A stretch of DNA of 5,052 nucleotides from the NCBI GenBank assembly GCA_025450095.1, contig JANWID010000110.1, forward strand, positions 1 to 5,052, written 5' to 3'. Positions 1 to 5,052 of this stretch are shown here, one piece after another. Position 1 is the stretch's first letter. The number at the start of each line of letters is the position of its first letter. This stretch comes from Bacteroidia bacterium (lineage in GTDB: Bacteria; Bacteroidota; Bacteroidia; AKYH767-A; OLB10). The translations under genes and the position numbers were made by a program. The notes below the pieces were generated by a model, which worked only from the letters and a program-made list of their open reading frames with translations, did no database searches and had not been told where the DNA came from.

Positions 1-41
1 CATCGCGGCGTTCGCCAGCGAGTCAACTGCCGACTGCCAAC
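1..41. other. Short stretch beyond the prfB stop, no gene identified
   Basis: These 41 bases are too short to assign to a gene. They hold a possible GC-rich hairpin (3-21) and most of a degenerate heptamer repeat that runs into the prfB stop codon. They are more GC-rich than the gap on the other side of prfB. Confidence 0.5.
3..21 (-). terminator. Possible hairpin downstream of prfB
   Basis: Read after the prfB stop, TCGC-TGGCGAACGCCGCGA can fold into an about eight-pair stem (TCGC with GCGA, GGCG with CGCC) with one bulged base. The loop is tight unless the innermost pair opens. It sits 21 bases past the stop codon, where a terminator would be expected, but the window ends before any U-tract could be seen. 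It may equally be chance pairing in a GC-rich stretch. Confidence 0.25.
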
Positions 42-44
42 TCA
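24..44. repeat. Degenerate heptamer tandem repeat at the prfB 3' end
   Basis: Three consecutive 7-base units, caactgc, cgactgc and caactca, lie end to end. The last one overlaps the prfB stop codon (42-44). I recall similar alternating ACTGCCA/ACTGCCG runs in intergenic regions of Bacteroidota genomes; that is memory, not a search. The function is unknown. Confidence 0.45.
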
Positions 45-1131
45 TTTTGCTCCCGCAAATTCCATCAGGTAGGCTTTCATAAAATCATCAAGATCGCCAT
101 CCATTATACCCTGCACATCGGAAGTTTCATGATCCGTACGATTATCTTTCACCACCGTGTAAGGGTGAAAATCATAGCTGCGTATCTGTGAAGCCCATTC
201 GATTTTCATTTTCGTTGCTTCAGTAGCAGCTTTTGCTTCATTCCGTTTTCGGATCTCCAGTTCATACAACTGACTTCGCAGCATCTGCATGGCACGTTCT
301 TTATTTCCGCCCTGTGTTCTTTCTACCTGGCAAACAACCACAATTCCCGACGGATGATGTGTGACCTGGACTTTCGTTTCAACTTTATTTACATTTTGTC
401 CGCCAGCACCACCGGAACGCGAGGTCTGAATACTGATATCAGCATCCTTAATTTCAATATTGATTGTGTCATCTACAAGCGGGTATGCAAAGACAGATGC
501 AAATGAGGTATGACGTCTTGCATTGGAATCGAAGGGTGAAATCCTCACCAGGCGGTGAACACCATTTTCACTTTTCAGGTAACCATATGCAAAAGGACCT
601 TCAAATTCCAGCGTACAGGATTTAATGCCTGCGCCATCTCCGTCGGTTCGTTCAATCTCGGTTATTTTCATACCATGCCGTTCGCCCCAACGTACGTACA
701 TACGCATAAGCATTTCTGCCCAATCCTGGCTTTCGGTTCCACCGGCACCGGAGTTTATGGTTAGCACGGCATCGAGATTATCCTCATCGCCGCTTAACAT
801 ATTTTTAAATTCAAGATCTTCGACCAGCTTTAATGCAGCAGAATATTGCCTGTCGGTTTCTTCTTCTTTTACATCGCCGGCTTTCTGAAATTCCAGCAAC
901 ACGCCGGCATCTTCCACAGAAGATTCCGTAGCTTTGAAAGCCTCCGTCCAGGTTTTCTTGTCTTTAATTTGTTTGAGGATCCGCTCCGCCCGCTTGGGAT
1001 CATTCCAAAAGTCAGGAGCGTGTGTCAGCTGTTCTTCCTCGTTTAACAGCTGCAGCTTTTTGTCAATGTCAAAGATGCCTCCTCAGGGCATTGATTCTTT
1101 CCCTTAAATCGTTGAGCTGGTCGGTTGTCAT
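42..1131 (-). CDS. prfB: Peptide chain release factor 2 (RF2), made by programmed +1 frameshift
   Basis: RF2 reads UGA and UAA stop codons in the ribosomal A site and triggers hydrolysis of peptidyl-tRNA in the cytoplasm. The frame opens at ATG 1131-1129, runs 20 codons ([20 protein letters not shown]), meets UGA at 1071-1069, and continues in the +1 frame from GAC at 1070 to TGA at 44-42. The joined product is 362 residues, close to the 365 of E. coli RF2. Visible hallmarks are PDFWNDP in the helical N-terminal domain, [13 protein letters not shown] at about 128-140, the SPF stop-codon-recognition tripeptide at 198-200, and the catalytic GGQ at 243-245 in [16 protein letters not shown]. Ser, not the unusual Thr of E. 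coli K-12, occupies the position equivalent to residue 246. GTG at 917-915 could look like a start but is only Val72. No SD sequence precedes the ATG, as is usual in Bacteroidota. Synthesis is expected to be autoregulated through the frameshift. Confidence 0.98.
1068..1083 (-). promoter_or_regulatory. prfB programmed +1 ribosomal frameshift site
   Basis: Read on the minus strand the site is AGG AGG CAT CTT TGA C. It has the SD-like AGGAGG, a three-base spacer, the slippery CUU codon and an in-frame UGA followed by C. The layout and spacing match the E. coli prfB site (AGG GGG UAU CUU UGA C). When RF2 is scarce the ribosome pauses at the weak UGAC context, the SD-like element pairs with 16S rRNA, and tRNA-Leu slips from CUU to UUU, so translation resumes at GAC (Asp21). 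When RF2 is plentiful a 20-residue peptide is released. The mechanism is established for the family; the elements are read directly here. Confidence 0.97.
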
Positions 1132-1138
1132 AGTGGCG

Positions 1139-1146
1139 CAAAATTA
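1139..1146 (-). promoter_or_regulatory. -7-like box next to the prfB start
   Basis: On the minus strand TAATTTTG fits TAnnTTTG and ends eight bases before the prfB ATG. If used, the transcript would be nearly leaderless. No TTTG -33 element is seen at the right distance upstream; instead a GGTC-N6-GACC dyad (1155-1168) lies there. The match may be chance in AT-rich DNA. Confidence 0.25.
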
Positions 1147-1244
1147 TCAAAAAGGGTCGAAATTGACCGGTTTTGATTTATTTCTTACAGTTGAAAAAAT
1201 TCATAAAAAATCCCCTTTTTGAATTTTACCACATTATATTTGTG

Positions 1245-1288
1245 TCAGGCGAACTTTTTATACCCCCTGATTTTACTTATTCGCCTGA
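1245..1288. repeat. 9-bp perfect inverted repeat with direct repeats in the intergenic region
   Basis: TCAGGCGAA at 1245-1253 is the exact reverse complement of TTCGCCTGA at 1280-1288, with 26 bases between. ATACCCCC occurs at 1260-1267 inside the spacer and again at 1293-1300 just outside, 33 bases apart. The arms could form an operator for a dimeric regulator or an RNA hairpin. No U-tract follows on either strand, so it is not an evident terminator. Confidence 0.5.
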
Positions 1289-1312
1289 TGAAATACCCCC
1301 ATAACTCCAAAA

Positions 1313-1332
1313 ATTAGTCATTTACAACTAAT
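1313..1332. repeat. 6-bp dyad upstream of the candidate promoter
   Basis: ATTAGT at 1313-1318 and ACTAAT at 1327-1332 are perfect inverted copies around an eight-base spacer. The dyad lies just upstream of the candidate -33 element, where an activator might bind. It is short enough to occur by chance. Confidence 0.25.
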
Positions 1333-1336
1333 GGCT

Positions 1337-1369
1337 ATTGACTGGAATAGGTTAATTGTCTTACATTTG
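1337..1369 (+). promoter_or_regulatory. Candidate promoter of the subtilase gene (Bacteroidota type)
   Basis: TACATTTG at 1362-1369 is a full match to the TAnnTTTG -7 consensus of the Bacteroidota primary sigma factor. ATTG at 1337-1340 lies 21 bases upstream and matches the -33 TTTG element in three of four bases. Transcription would start near 1376, giving an untranslated leader of about 90 bases before the ATG at 1468. This is inferred from consensus only. Confidence 0.45.
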
Positions 1370-1467
1370 TTAGATTCCCAAATTCTATGTAATTAATCCT
1401 TTATCAATTCACTACTAGAAAATCACCATTTCACTTACCATCATTTCAAACTAACCCCCCTTACATA

Positions 1468-1593
1468 ATGAAAAATTTTACAATTAGTGCCTTTGGCGCC
1501 GTAAATTCTATTGTTGCCAGTCTTCAAAAGAAATTGAAATGGCTGTCCGGATTGTGCATATTAAGTGCATTACTTCCACTAACAGCATACTCT
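1468..1593 (+). other. Signal peptide of the subtilase-like protein
   Basis: The first 42 residues have a long N-region ending in QKKLK (20-24), a hydrophobic core WLSGLCILSALLPLTA (25-40), and a likely signal peptidase I site near AYS-QSQ. Cys30 sits inside the core, not at a lipobox, so a lipoprotein is unlikely. The N-region of about 24 residues is longer than usual, as is often seen in large exported proteins. Confidence 0.8.
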
Positions 1594-4500
1594 CAATCTC
1601 AAAATCTTTACATTTCACAGTTTGCGATGTTTGCAGGAAATGGAACAGTCCCTGGAAATACATCTTCAGTGCCACCTGCACCAGGCTATGCTGTAATTAT
1701 TTCATCGGCTACAACAGTTCCGACTGCATCAGTCGGAAGTTATGTATTGGTTCAGGCAAGTAATGGCCCTACTGTTGGGAATATTTACAGTGGTGGTAAG
1801 GTTATACTGTCAAATAGTGCCACCGTTAACGGCAGAATTACTGCTGCAAATACAGCTAATTTAACTGGAAATATCCTTCAAACTGGCACGGCACTGCTTG
1901 TTCAGGGAAATATTGATGTCAAAGGAAATATCAATATTGGTGGGGGAACTATAAATGGAATTATTACCAAACCGGCTGCAAACACTTATGTGGGCCCTGG
2001 TACAGCAGTATCCGGAACACCAAACCTGCCAGTACTACCTTCGCTGCCTACACCGATTACCTTCCCTGCTGCAGGAGCCACGAATATCAATAATACAACA
2101 ACCATCACGCCGGGCAGCTACGGTAATGTCACCCTAAACAACAAAACATTAACCTTTGCAGGACCCGGAGTATATGTATTTAATTCCATCAATAACGGTG
2201 GAAGTGGAAATACTTTTCGTTTTGATTACCAAAATTCGACAACCGGTAACTTTTATATTTATGTTCATGGGAATGCACTTATGGGCAAATTCAATGCTTC
2301 TATGTTAAATGGAGGAAGTGCATCACGTATTTATACCGAAGTACATGGAAACGGTACAAATGCTTTTTATATAGATAATGGAAACGGTGGTGGACCTCAA
2401 CGTTGGTTAGGGACTATTTATGCTCCATATGGAGCAATTGGTATTGGTGCCGGAACAGGTAACACGTCCATAGATGGCGCTTTGTGGAGCGGAACCCAGG
2501 TTGCTATTAGCTCGGGAGGTACTTTCAATTTTATTCCTTTCTGTACCAATCCGAATATCGATGCCGGAACCGACAAAGTAATTACCTGCACTAATTCCAC
2601 CGTACAACTCACTGGTTCTTCAACTACTCCCGGAGCAACTTTTTCGTGGGTGGCTTCCAATGGTGGTACTATTCTATCTGGTGCTAACACTGCAACTCCG
2701 ACGGTAAGTACCGCAGGAACATATACCCTTACTGTAAATTCCAATGGATGTATAGCTACTGATATTGCCCTTGTTACTACCAATACTACTGCACCTAATG
2801 CATATGCAGGTCTCGATAAAACGCTTACCTGTACTACCACCTCATTATCACTAAATGGATCTTCATCCACTCCTGGTGCAACATTCAGTTGGGCCGGTCC
2901 GGGGATTGTTTCAGGTGGAAATACCACATCTCCGGTAATCAATGCTGTTGGCGGTTACACATTCACCGTAACGAACCCTGTCAATGGTTGCACAGCTTCT
3001 GATATCGTGGATGTAAATCTTAATATAACTACTCCAAATGCAAATGCTGGTTTGGATAAAACTTTGACATGCGCTATATCATCTGTTAACCTGGATGGAT
3101 CCTCAACTACTCCAGGTGCAACTTTTAGTTGGAACGGACCTGGTATTGTATCCGGAGGAAATACCGCGTCACCTGTAGTTAATACAGACGGCATGTATAC
3201 ATTGACCGTTACTAACCCGGTTAATGGCTGCACATCAATAGCATTCGTTACTGTTTCAAATAATTTTGGGACACCGGGGGCAGAAGGCGGCTCTGATAAC
3301 GAACTTACCTGTTCCGTCACACAACTTCAGTTGAATGGTTCATCACCCACGTCTGGTGTTAATTTTAACTGGACAACAAGCGGAACCGGAAATATTGTTT
3401 CAGGAGCGAATACTGCAACACCGGTAATCAACGGAATCGGCACATATACGCTTACAGTTACAAACCCATCGAACGGATGTATTTCAACAGACCTGGTAAG
3501 TATTATGGATGGCCCTTGTATTATTCCTTATTATGTTCCTTGTCCAGGTGGTAAGCTTTATGGAAAATTAGGTTGTGAACTTAGTTCATTGTTTGATCAT
3601 TATTTAAACGGTTCCGATACTATCAACGACATCTTCTCTTTTGCAGGTGACACTGTTTGGATCGAAATCGTTTCGGTAGAAGGTGAAACAGAAACATTGA
3701 AGACTTTACTATATCAGACTCCCGGATTTTATCTCACCGATACTATTCCAAACGGACTGAACCCATTGAAAATAACCGGTAAGTTCCCGATTGCCAATCT
3801 TAATAATCTGAACTTCCCGCCTGTTGTAGATAAAATTAACCAGGTATATCCGGTATATCCTTCAATTAATAACAGTGGAGTAGCTATGACCGGAGGCGAT
3901 ATTGCTCAAACTTCCGATATAGCACGAGAAGGTTTCAATGTGGATGGCAGCGGGGTTAAAGTTTGTGTGATCTCCGACAGCTACAATACTTTATTGGGAA
4001 ATCCTGCTGCTACCGGTGTTATTAATGGTGATCTTCCCGGTCTTTCAAATCCAAATGGGCACCTCACCCCGGTAGAATTGATTGGTGTTGGTGATTATCC
4101 TTATGGCACCAGGCTGGATGAAGGCCGCGCAATGCTGGAAATAATCCATGATATCGCTCCAGGAGCAGACCTGGGATTCCGTACCGGTGTGATCAGTGAA
4201 GGAGATTTTGCGATGGGAGTAATCGAAATGTCCCAGGCAGGATGCGATGCTATTGCAGATGATATTACATTTATCACTTCACCTTTTTACAAGGATGGTG
4301 TTATAGCAAGAGCTGTTGATTCTGTTTCCGCTATGGGAACTACATATTTTGTTGCAGCAGGTAATTTCGATTCAAAATCGTACCAGGCAGATTTCGTCCC
4401 AATGGCAGCTCCATTAGGAATCACCGGAATGGCACATGATTTTGGAAACAATGATAACATGTTAAGTATTACACTTCCTCCGGGAAATTATACTCTTGTT

Positions 4501-5052
4501 ATGCAATGGGAAGATGATATATATTCTTTAGGTGAAACCACAACAGGTACTGTGAATGATTTGGATTTCTACCTGACGAATCAATACGGTACGCAGTATT
4601 TTGGTTTCAACCGGAATAACCTGGGTGCTGATCCAATCGAAGTATTACCTTTTATTGTACCCGGTACAACTCCTGTTCAGGCAAATATCACTGTCGTGAG
4701 AGCAGCGGGAAATCAAGCTTTGAATTTCAAAATTGTTGCTTTCCGTGGCGAAATTCAATTTAATGAATACGCGCAAGGCACATCAACCATCGTAGGACAG
4801 GCTAATGCAGCATCAGCAATTACATTAGGTGCGGTGAATTATTTCAACACTCCTCCGTTTGCCGGAACTCCGCTGACTGATCTCGTAGCACCCGATACGC
4901 TTATCGTTCAAAACTTTTCTTCAAGAGGTGGAATGTTGATCAATGGAGTTAATCGTAATAAACCCGATTTGATTGCCCCCAATGGCGGCAATACCACTGT
5001 ATCAACTGTTGGCAGCCCAACAACAAATAAAGAAGGCGATGCATTCCTTAAC
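1468..5052 (+). CDS. Secreted multidomain subtilase-like protein with Ig-like repeats (3' end outside window)
   Basis: A single open frame runs from ATG 1468 to the window edge, 1195 codons with no stop or frame break. I chose this start because a signal peptide follows and the next in-frame ATG (1627) would remove it. Order of parts: signal peptide (1-42), beta-helix-like region (about 47-358), four Ig-like repeats of 80-81 residues (363-683), a propeptide resembling inhibitor I9 (about 725-798), and an S8/S53-type subtilase domain (from about 803). In the last, D837 lies in VCVISDSYN, E885 in DEGRAMLEIIHDIAPGA at the usual His place, and N966 in YFVAAGN; SSRG and KPDLIAP (to 1171) precede the missing Ser box. 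Protease function rests on these motifs and is likely but unproven, since the nucleophile is not visible. Surface adhesion or export of the front half is inference. A type IX sorting domain may follow beyond the window. The exact substrate is unknown. Confidence 0.9.
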   Translation, partial: MKNFTISAFGAVNSIVASLQKKLKWLSGLCILSALLPLTAYSQSQNLYISQFAMFAGNGTVPGNTSSVPPAPGYAVIISSATTVPTASVGSYVLVQASNGPTVGNIYSGGKVILSNSATVNGRITAANTANLTGNILQTGTALLVQGNIDVKGNINIGGGTINGIITKPAANTYVGPGTAVSGTPNLPVLPSLPTPITFPAAGATNINNTTTITPGSYGNVTLNNKTLTFAGPGVYVFNSINNGGSGNTFRFDYQNSTTGNFYIYVHGNALMGKFNASMLNGGSASRIYTEVHGNGTNAFYIDNGNGGGPQRWLGTIYAPYGAIGIGAGTGNTSIDGALWSGTQVAISSGGTFNFIPFCTNPNIDAGTDKVITCTNSTVQLTGSSTTPGATFSWVASNGGTILSGANTATPTVSTAGTYTLTVNSNGCIATDIALVTTNTTAPNAYAGLDKTLTCTTTSLSLNGSSSTPGATFSWAGPGIVSGGNTTSPVINAVGGYTFTVTNPVNGCTASDIVDVNLNITTPNANAGLDKTLTCAISSVNLDGSSTTPGATFSWNGPGIVSGGNTASPVVNTDGMYTLTVTNPVNGCTSIAFVTVSNNFGTPGAEGGSDNELTCSVTQLQLNGSSPTSGVNFNWTTSGTGNIVSGANTATPVINGIGTYTLTVTNPSNGCISTDLVSIMDGPCIIPYYVPCPGGKLYGKLGCELSSLFDHYLNGSDTINDIFSFAGDTVWIEIVSVEGETETLKTLLYQTPGFYLTDTIPNGLNPLKITGKFPIANLNNLNFPPVVDKINQVYPVYPSINNSGVAMTGGDIAQTSDIAREGFNVDGSGVKVCVISDSYNTLLGNPAATGVINGDLPGLSNPNGHLTPVELIGVGDYPYGTRLDEGRAMLEIIHDIAPGADLGFRTGVISEGDFAMGVIEMSQAGCDAIADDITFITSPFYKDGVIARAVDSVSAMGTTYFVAAGNFDSKSYQADFVPMAAPLGITGMAHDFGNNDNMLSITLPPGNYTLVMQWEDDIYSLGETTTGTVNDLDFYLTNQYGTQYFGFNRNNLGADPIEVLPFIVPGTTPVQANITVVRAAGNQALNFKIVAFRGEIQFNEYAQGTSTIVGQANAASAITLGAVNYFNTPPFAGTPLTDLVAPDTLIVQNFSSRGGMLINGVNRNKPDLIAPNGGNTTVSTVGSPTTNKEGDAFLN
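1606..2541 (+). other. N-terminal beta-helix-like domain of the subtilase-like protein
   Basis: Residues about 47-358 are rich in Gly, Asn, Thr and short beta-strand patterns such as GNIDVKGNINIGGGTING, suggesting a stacked beta-solenoid. The middle carries a PGSYGNVTLNNKTLTFAGPG block (about 215-234), then GVYVFNSI, an IYVHGN strand and GTIYAPYGAIGIG (315-327). This order recalls domains found beside PilX-like and polymer-forming surface proteins (DUF7305-like, from memory). A proline-rich segment (PNLPVLPSLPTP) splits the region in two. No enzymatic motif is visible, so a binding or structural role is more likely. Confidence 0.55.
2554..2796 (+). repeat. Ig-like repeat 1 (81 residues)
   Basis: Residues 363-443 begin NIDAGTDKVITC and contain GSSTTPGATFSW, GTYTLTV and NGC. 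Like the other copies it has one Cys near the start (ITC) and one near the end (NGC), placed to form a disulfide across a beta-sandwich. It is the most diverged in its centre (SNGGTILSGAN) and lacks the NPVNG motif. Confidence 0.8.
2797..3036 (+). repeat. Ig-like repeat 2 (80 residues)
   Basis: Residues 444-523 begin NAYAGLDKTLTC, with STPGATFSWAGPGIVSGGNT in the middle and TVTNPVNGC near the end. By hand count it shares about 56 of 80 residues with repeat 3, the closest pair in the array. Confidence 0.85.
3037..3276 (+). repeat. Ig-like repeat 3 (80 residues)
   Basis: Residues 524-603 begin NANAGLDKTLTC and carry TTPGATFSWNGPGIVSGGNT and TVTNPVNGC. About 30 of the roughly 56 residues it shares with repeat 2 are encoded by different codons, so the duplication is not recent. 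Confidence 0.85.
3277..3516 (+). repeat. Ig-like repeat 4 (80 residues)
   Basis: Residues 604-683 begin GAEGGSDNELTC and contain GVNFNWTTSGTGNIVSGANT and LTVTNPSNGC. The entry motif has drifted (GGSDNE for AGLDKT), but the Cys pair and the strand pattern are kept. A Cys-rich linker (C684, then YYVPCPGG and LGC) follows and leads to the propeptide. Confidence 0.8.
3640..3861 (+). other. Inhibitor-I9-like propeptide region
   Basis: Residues about 725-798 read as strand (VWIEIVSVEG), helix (ETLKTLL), loop with GF/LTD, strand (LKITGKFPIANLNNL), then VVDKINQVYPVYP leading into the protease. The final stretch resembles the propeptide pattern in which a processing strand runs into the active site. 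In subtilases this module folds the enzyme, inhibits it and is cut off. The assignment is by pattern and position, without an alignment. Confidence 0.55.
3874..5052 (+). other. Subtilase (S8/S53-like) catalytic domain, cut by the window edge
   Basis: The domain starts near residue 803 (GVAMTGGDIAQTSDIAREGF, typical of the N-terminal part). GSGVKVCVISDSYN gives the catalytic Asp (D837). DEGRAMLEIIHDIAPGA aligns with the subtilisin H-G-T-x-V...APGA helix and puts E885 where His is expected. DDITFITSPFYKDG (about 932-945) and YFVAAGN (oxyanion N966) follow. A beta-rich insertion of about 110 residues (from ITLPPGNYTL, 1001-1010, to about 1100) precedes FSSRGG and NKPDLIAP. The Ser box (GTSxAAPH type) would begin just beyond the last base. 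Either a Glu-using protease or an inactive homologue is possible. Confidence 0.8.

Larger units (their letters stand above)
1132..1467. other. Divergent intergenic region between prfB and the subtilase gene
   Basis: This stretch carries no credible gene; the short plus-strand frame that enters it from the left is an antisense shadow of prfB. It is AT-rich and must hold the start signals for both divergent genes. Visible signals are two or three TAnnTTTG-type boxes, a 9-bp inverted repeat, two ATACCCCC direct repeats, a 6-bp dyad, and a run of six C bases seven bases before the right-hand start codon. Neither start has a purine-rich SD sequence. Confidence 0.8.

Noticed and set aside
42..917. 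prfB as a 291-residue protein starting at GTG 917
   Set aside because: It would lack the N-terminal domain. The frame continues upstream to 1070, where the frameshift signal joins it to an ATG-led frame at 1131.
555..1222. Several short plus-strand frames across prfB and the start of the gap
   Set aside because: They overlap a certain prfB gene on the other strand, have Cys/Ser/Phe-rich compositions typical of antisense translation, and show no recognisable domain.
1235..1242. TATATTTG as another plus-strand -7 box
   Set aside because: It matches TAnnTTTG but has no TTTG at 19-21 bases upstream; the nearest one is only 13 bases away. It is also far from the start codon, so TACATTTG at 1362 is preferred.
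1539..1763. Plus-strand frame of 74 codons inside the signal-peptide region of the large gene
   Set aside because: It lies in another frame of a clear signal peptide plus secreted domain, and its Cys-rich sequence looks like out-of-frame translation.
1606..2541. Ice-binding (DUF3494) domain for the N-terminal region
   Set aside because: Gly/Thr/Asn richness fits, but the characteristic opening (LG-A--FA-L---G-tntG---i-GdiG) is not present; a general beta-helix label is safer.
2418..2942. Minus-strand open frame of 174 codons opposite the Ig-like repeats
   Set aside because: It is antisense to an unbroken 1195-codon frame. Its Val/Pro-rich pseudo-repeats are just the mirror of the repeat codons, and it has no family features.
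2955..3320. Minus-strand open frame of 121 codons opposite Ig-like repeats 2-4
   Set aside because: It is the same kind of antisense shadow; its apparent repeats (for example PLTG-VTVNV) come from the coding-strand repeats.
2554..3516. CRISPR or DNA-level tandem repeat array
   Set aside because: The periodicity (240 bases) is at the protein level inside one reading frame, and the DNA copies differ at many synonymous sites.

Overview
The window holds two genes transcribed away from each other, separated by a 336-base gap. It most likely comes from a member of the Bacteroidota. The clues are moderate-to-low G+C, starts without a Shine-Dalgarno sequence, Bacteroidota-type -7 boxes (TAnnTTTG) in the gap, and a very long secreted multidomain protein rich in Gly, Ser, Thr and Asn with Ig-like repeats. 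The species cannot be named from the sequence.

Left part, minus strand (1131 down to 42): a complete prfB gene for peptide chain release factor 2. It is read through a classical programmed +1 frameshift at a UGA codon after 20 codons, so a simple ORF search finds only part of it. The joined product is 362 residues with intact SPF and GGQ motifs. The 41 bases beyond its stop hold a small degenerate heptamer repeat and a short GC-rich hairpin.

Middle (1132-1467): divergent intergenic region with no gene. It holds a good candidate promoter for the right-hand gene, a 9-bp perfect inverted repeat interleaved with two copies of ATACCCCC, a smaller dyad, and a -7-like box almost touching the prfB start.

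Right part, plus strand (1468 to the window end): one uninterrupted open frame of 1195 codons with no stop inside the window. It encodes a signal peptide, a beta-helix-like N-terminal region, four 80-81-residue Ig-like repeats, an inhibitor-I9-like propeptide and most of a subtilase (S8/S53-like) catalytic domain. The Asp box and oxyanion Asn are visible, and Glu stands where subtilisin has its catalytic His. The window stops just before the expected GTS-A-A-P serine box. A C-terminal secretion/sorting domain (for example type IX) would lie outside.

The two genes are functionally unrelated: one is a core translation factor, the other a probable exported protease/adhesin. The least ordinary points are the Glu-for-His subtilase, the propeptide placed behind a long adhesin-like half (so maturation could split the protein in two), and an SD-dependent frameshift in a lineage that hardly uses SD for initiation.
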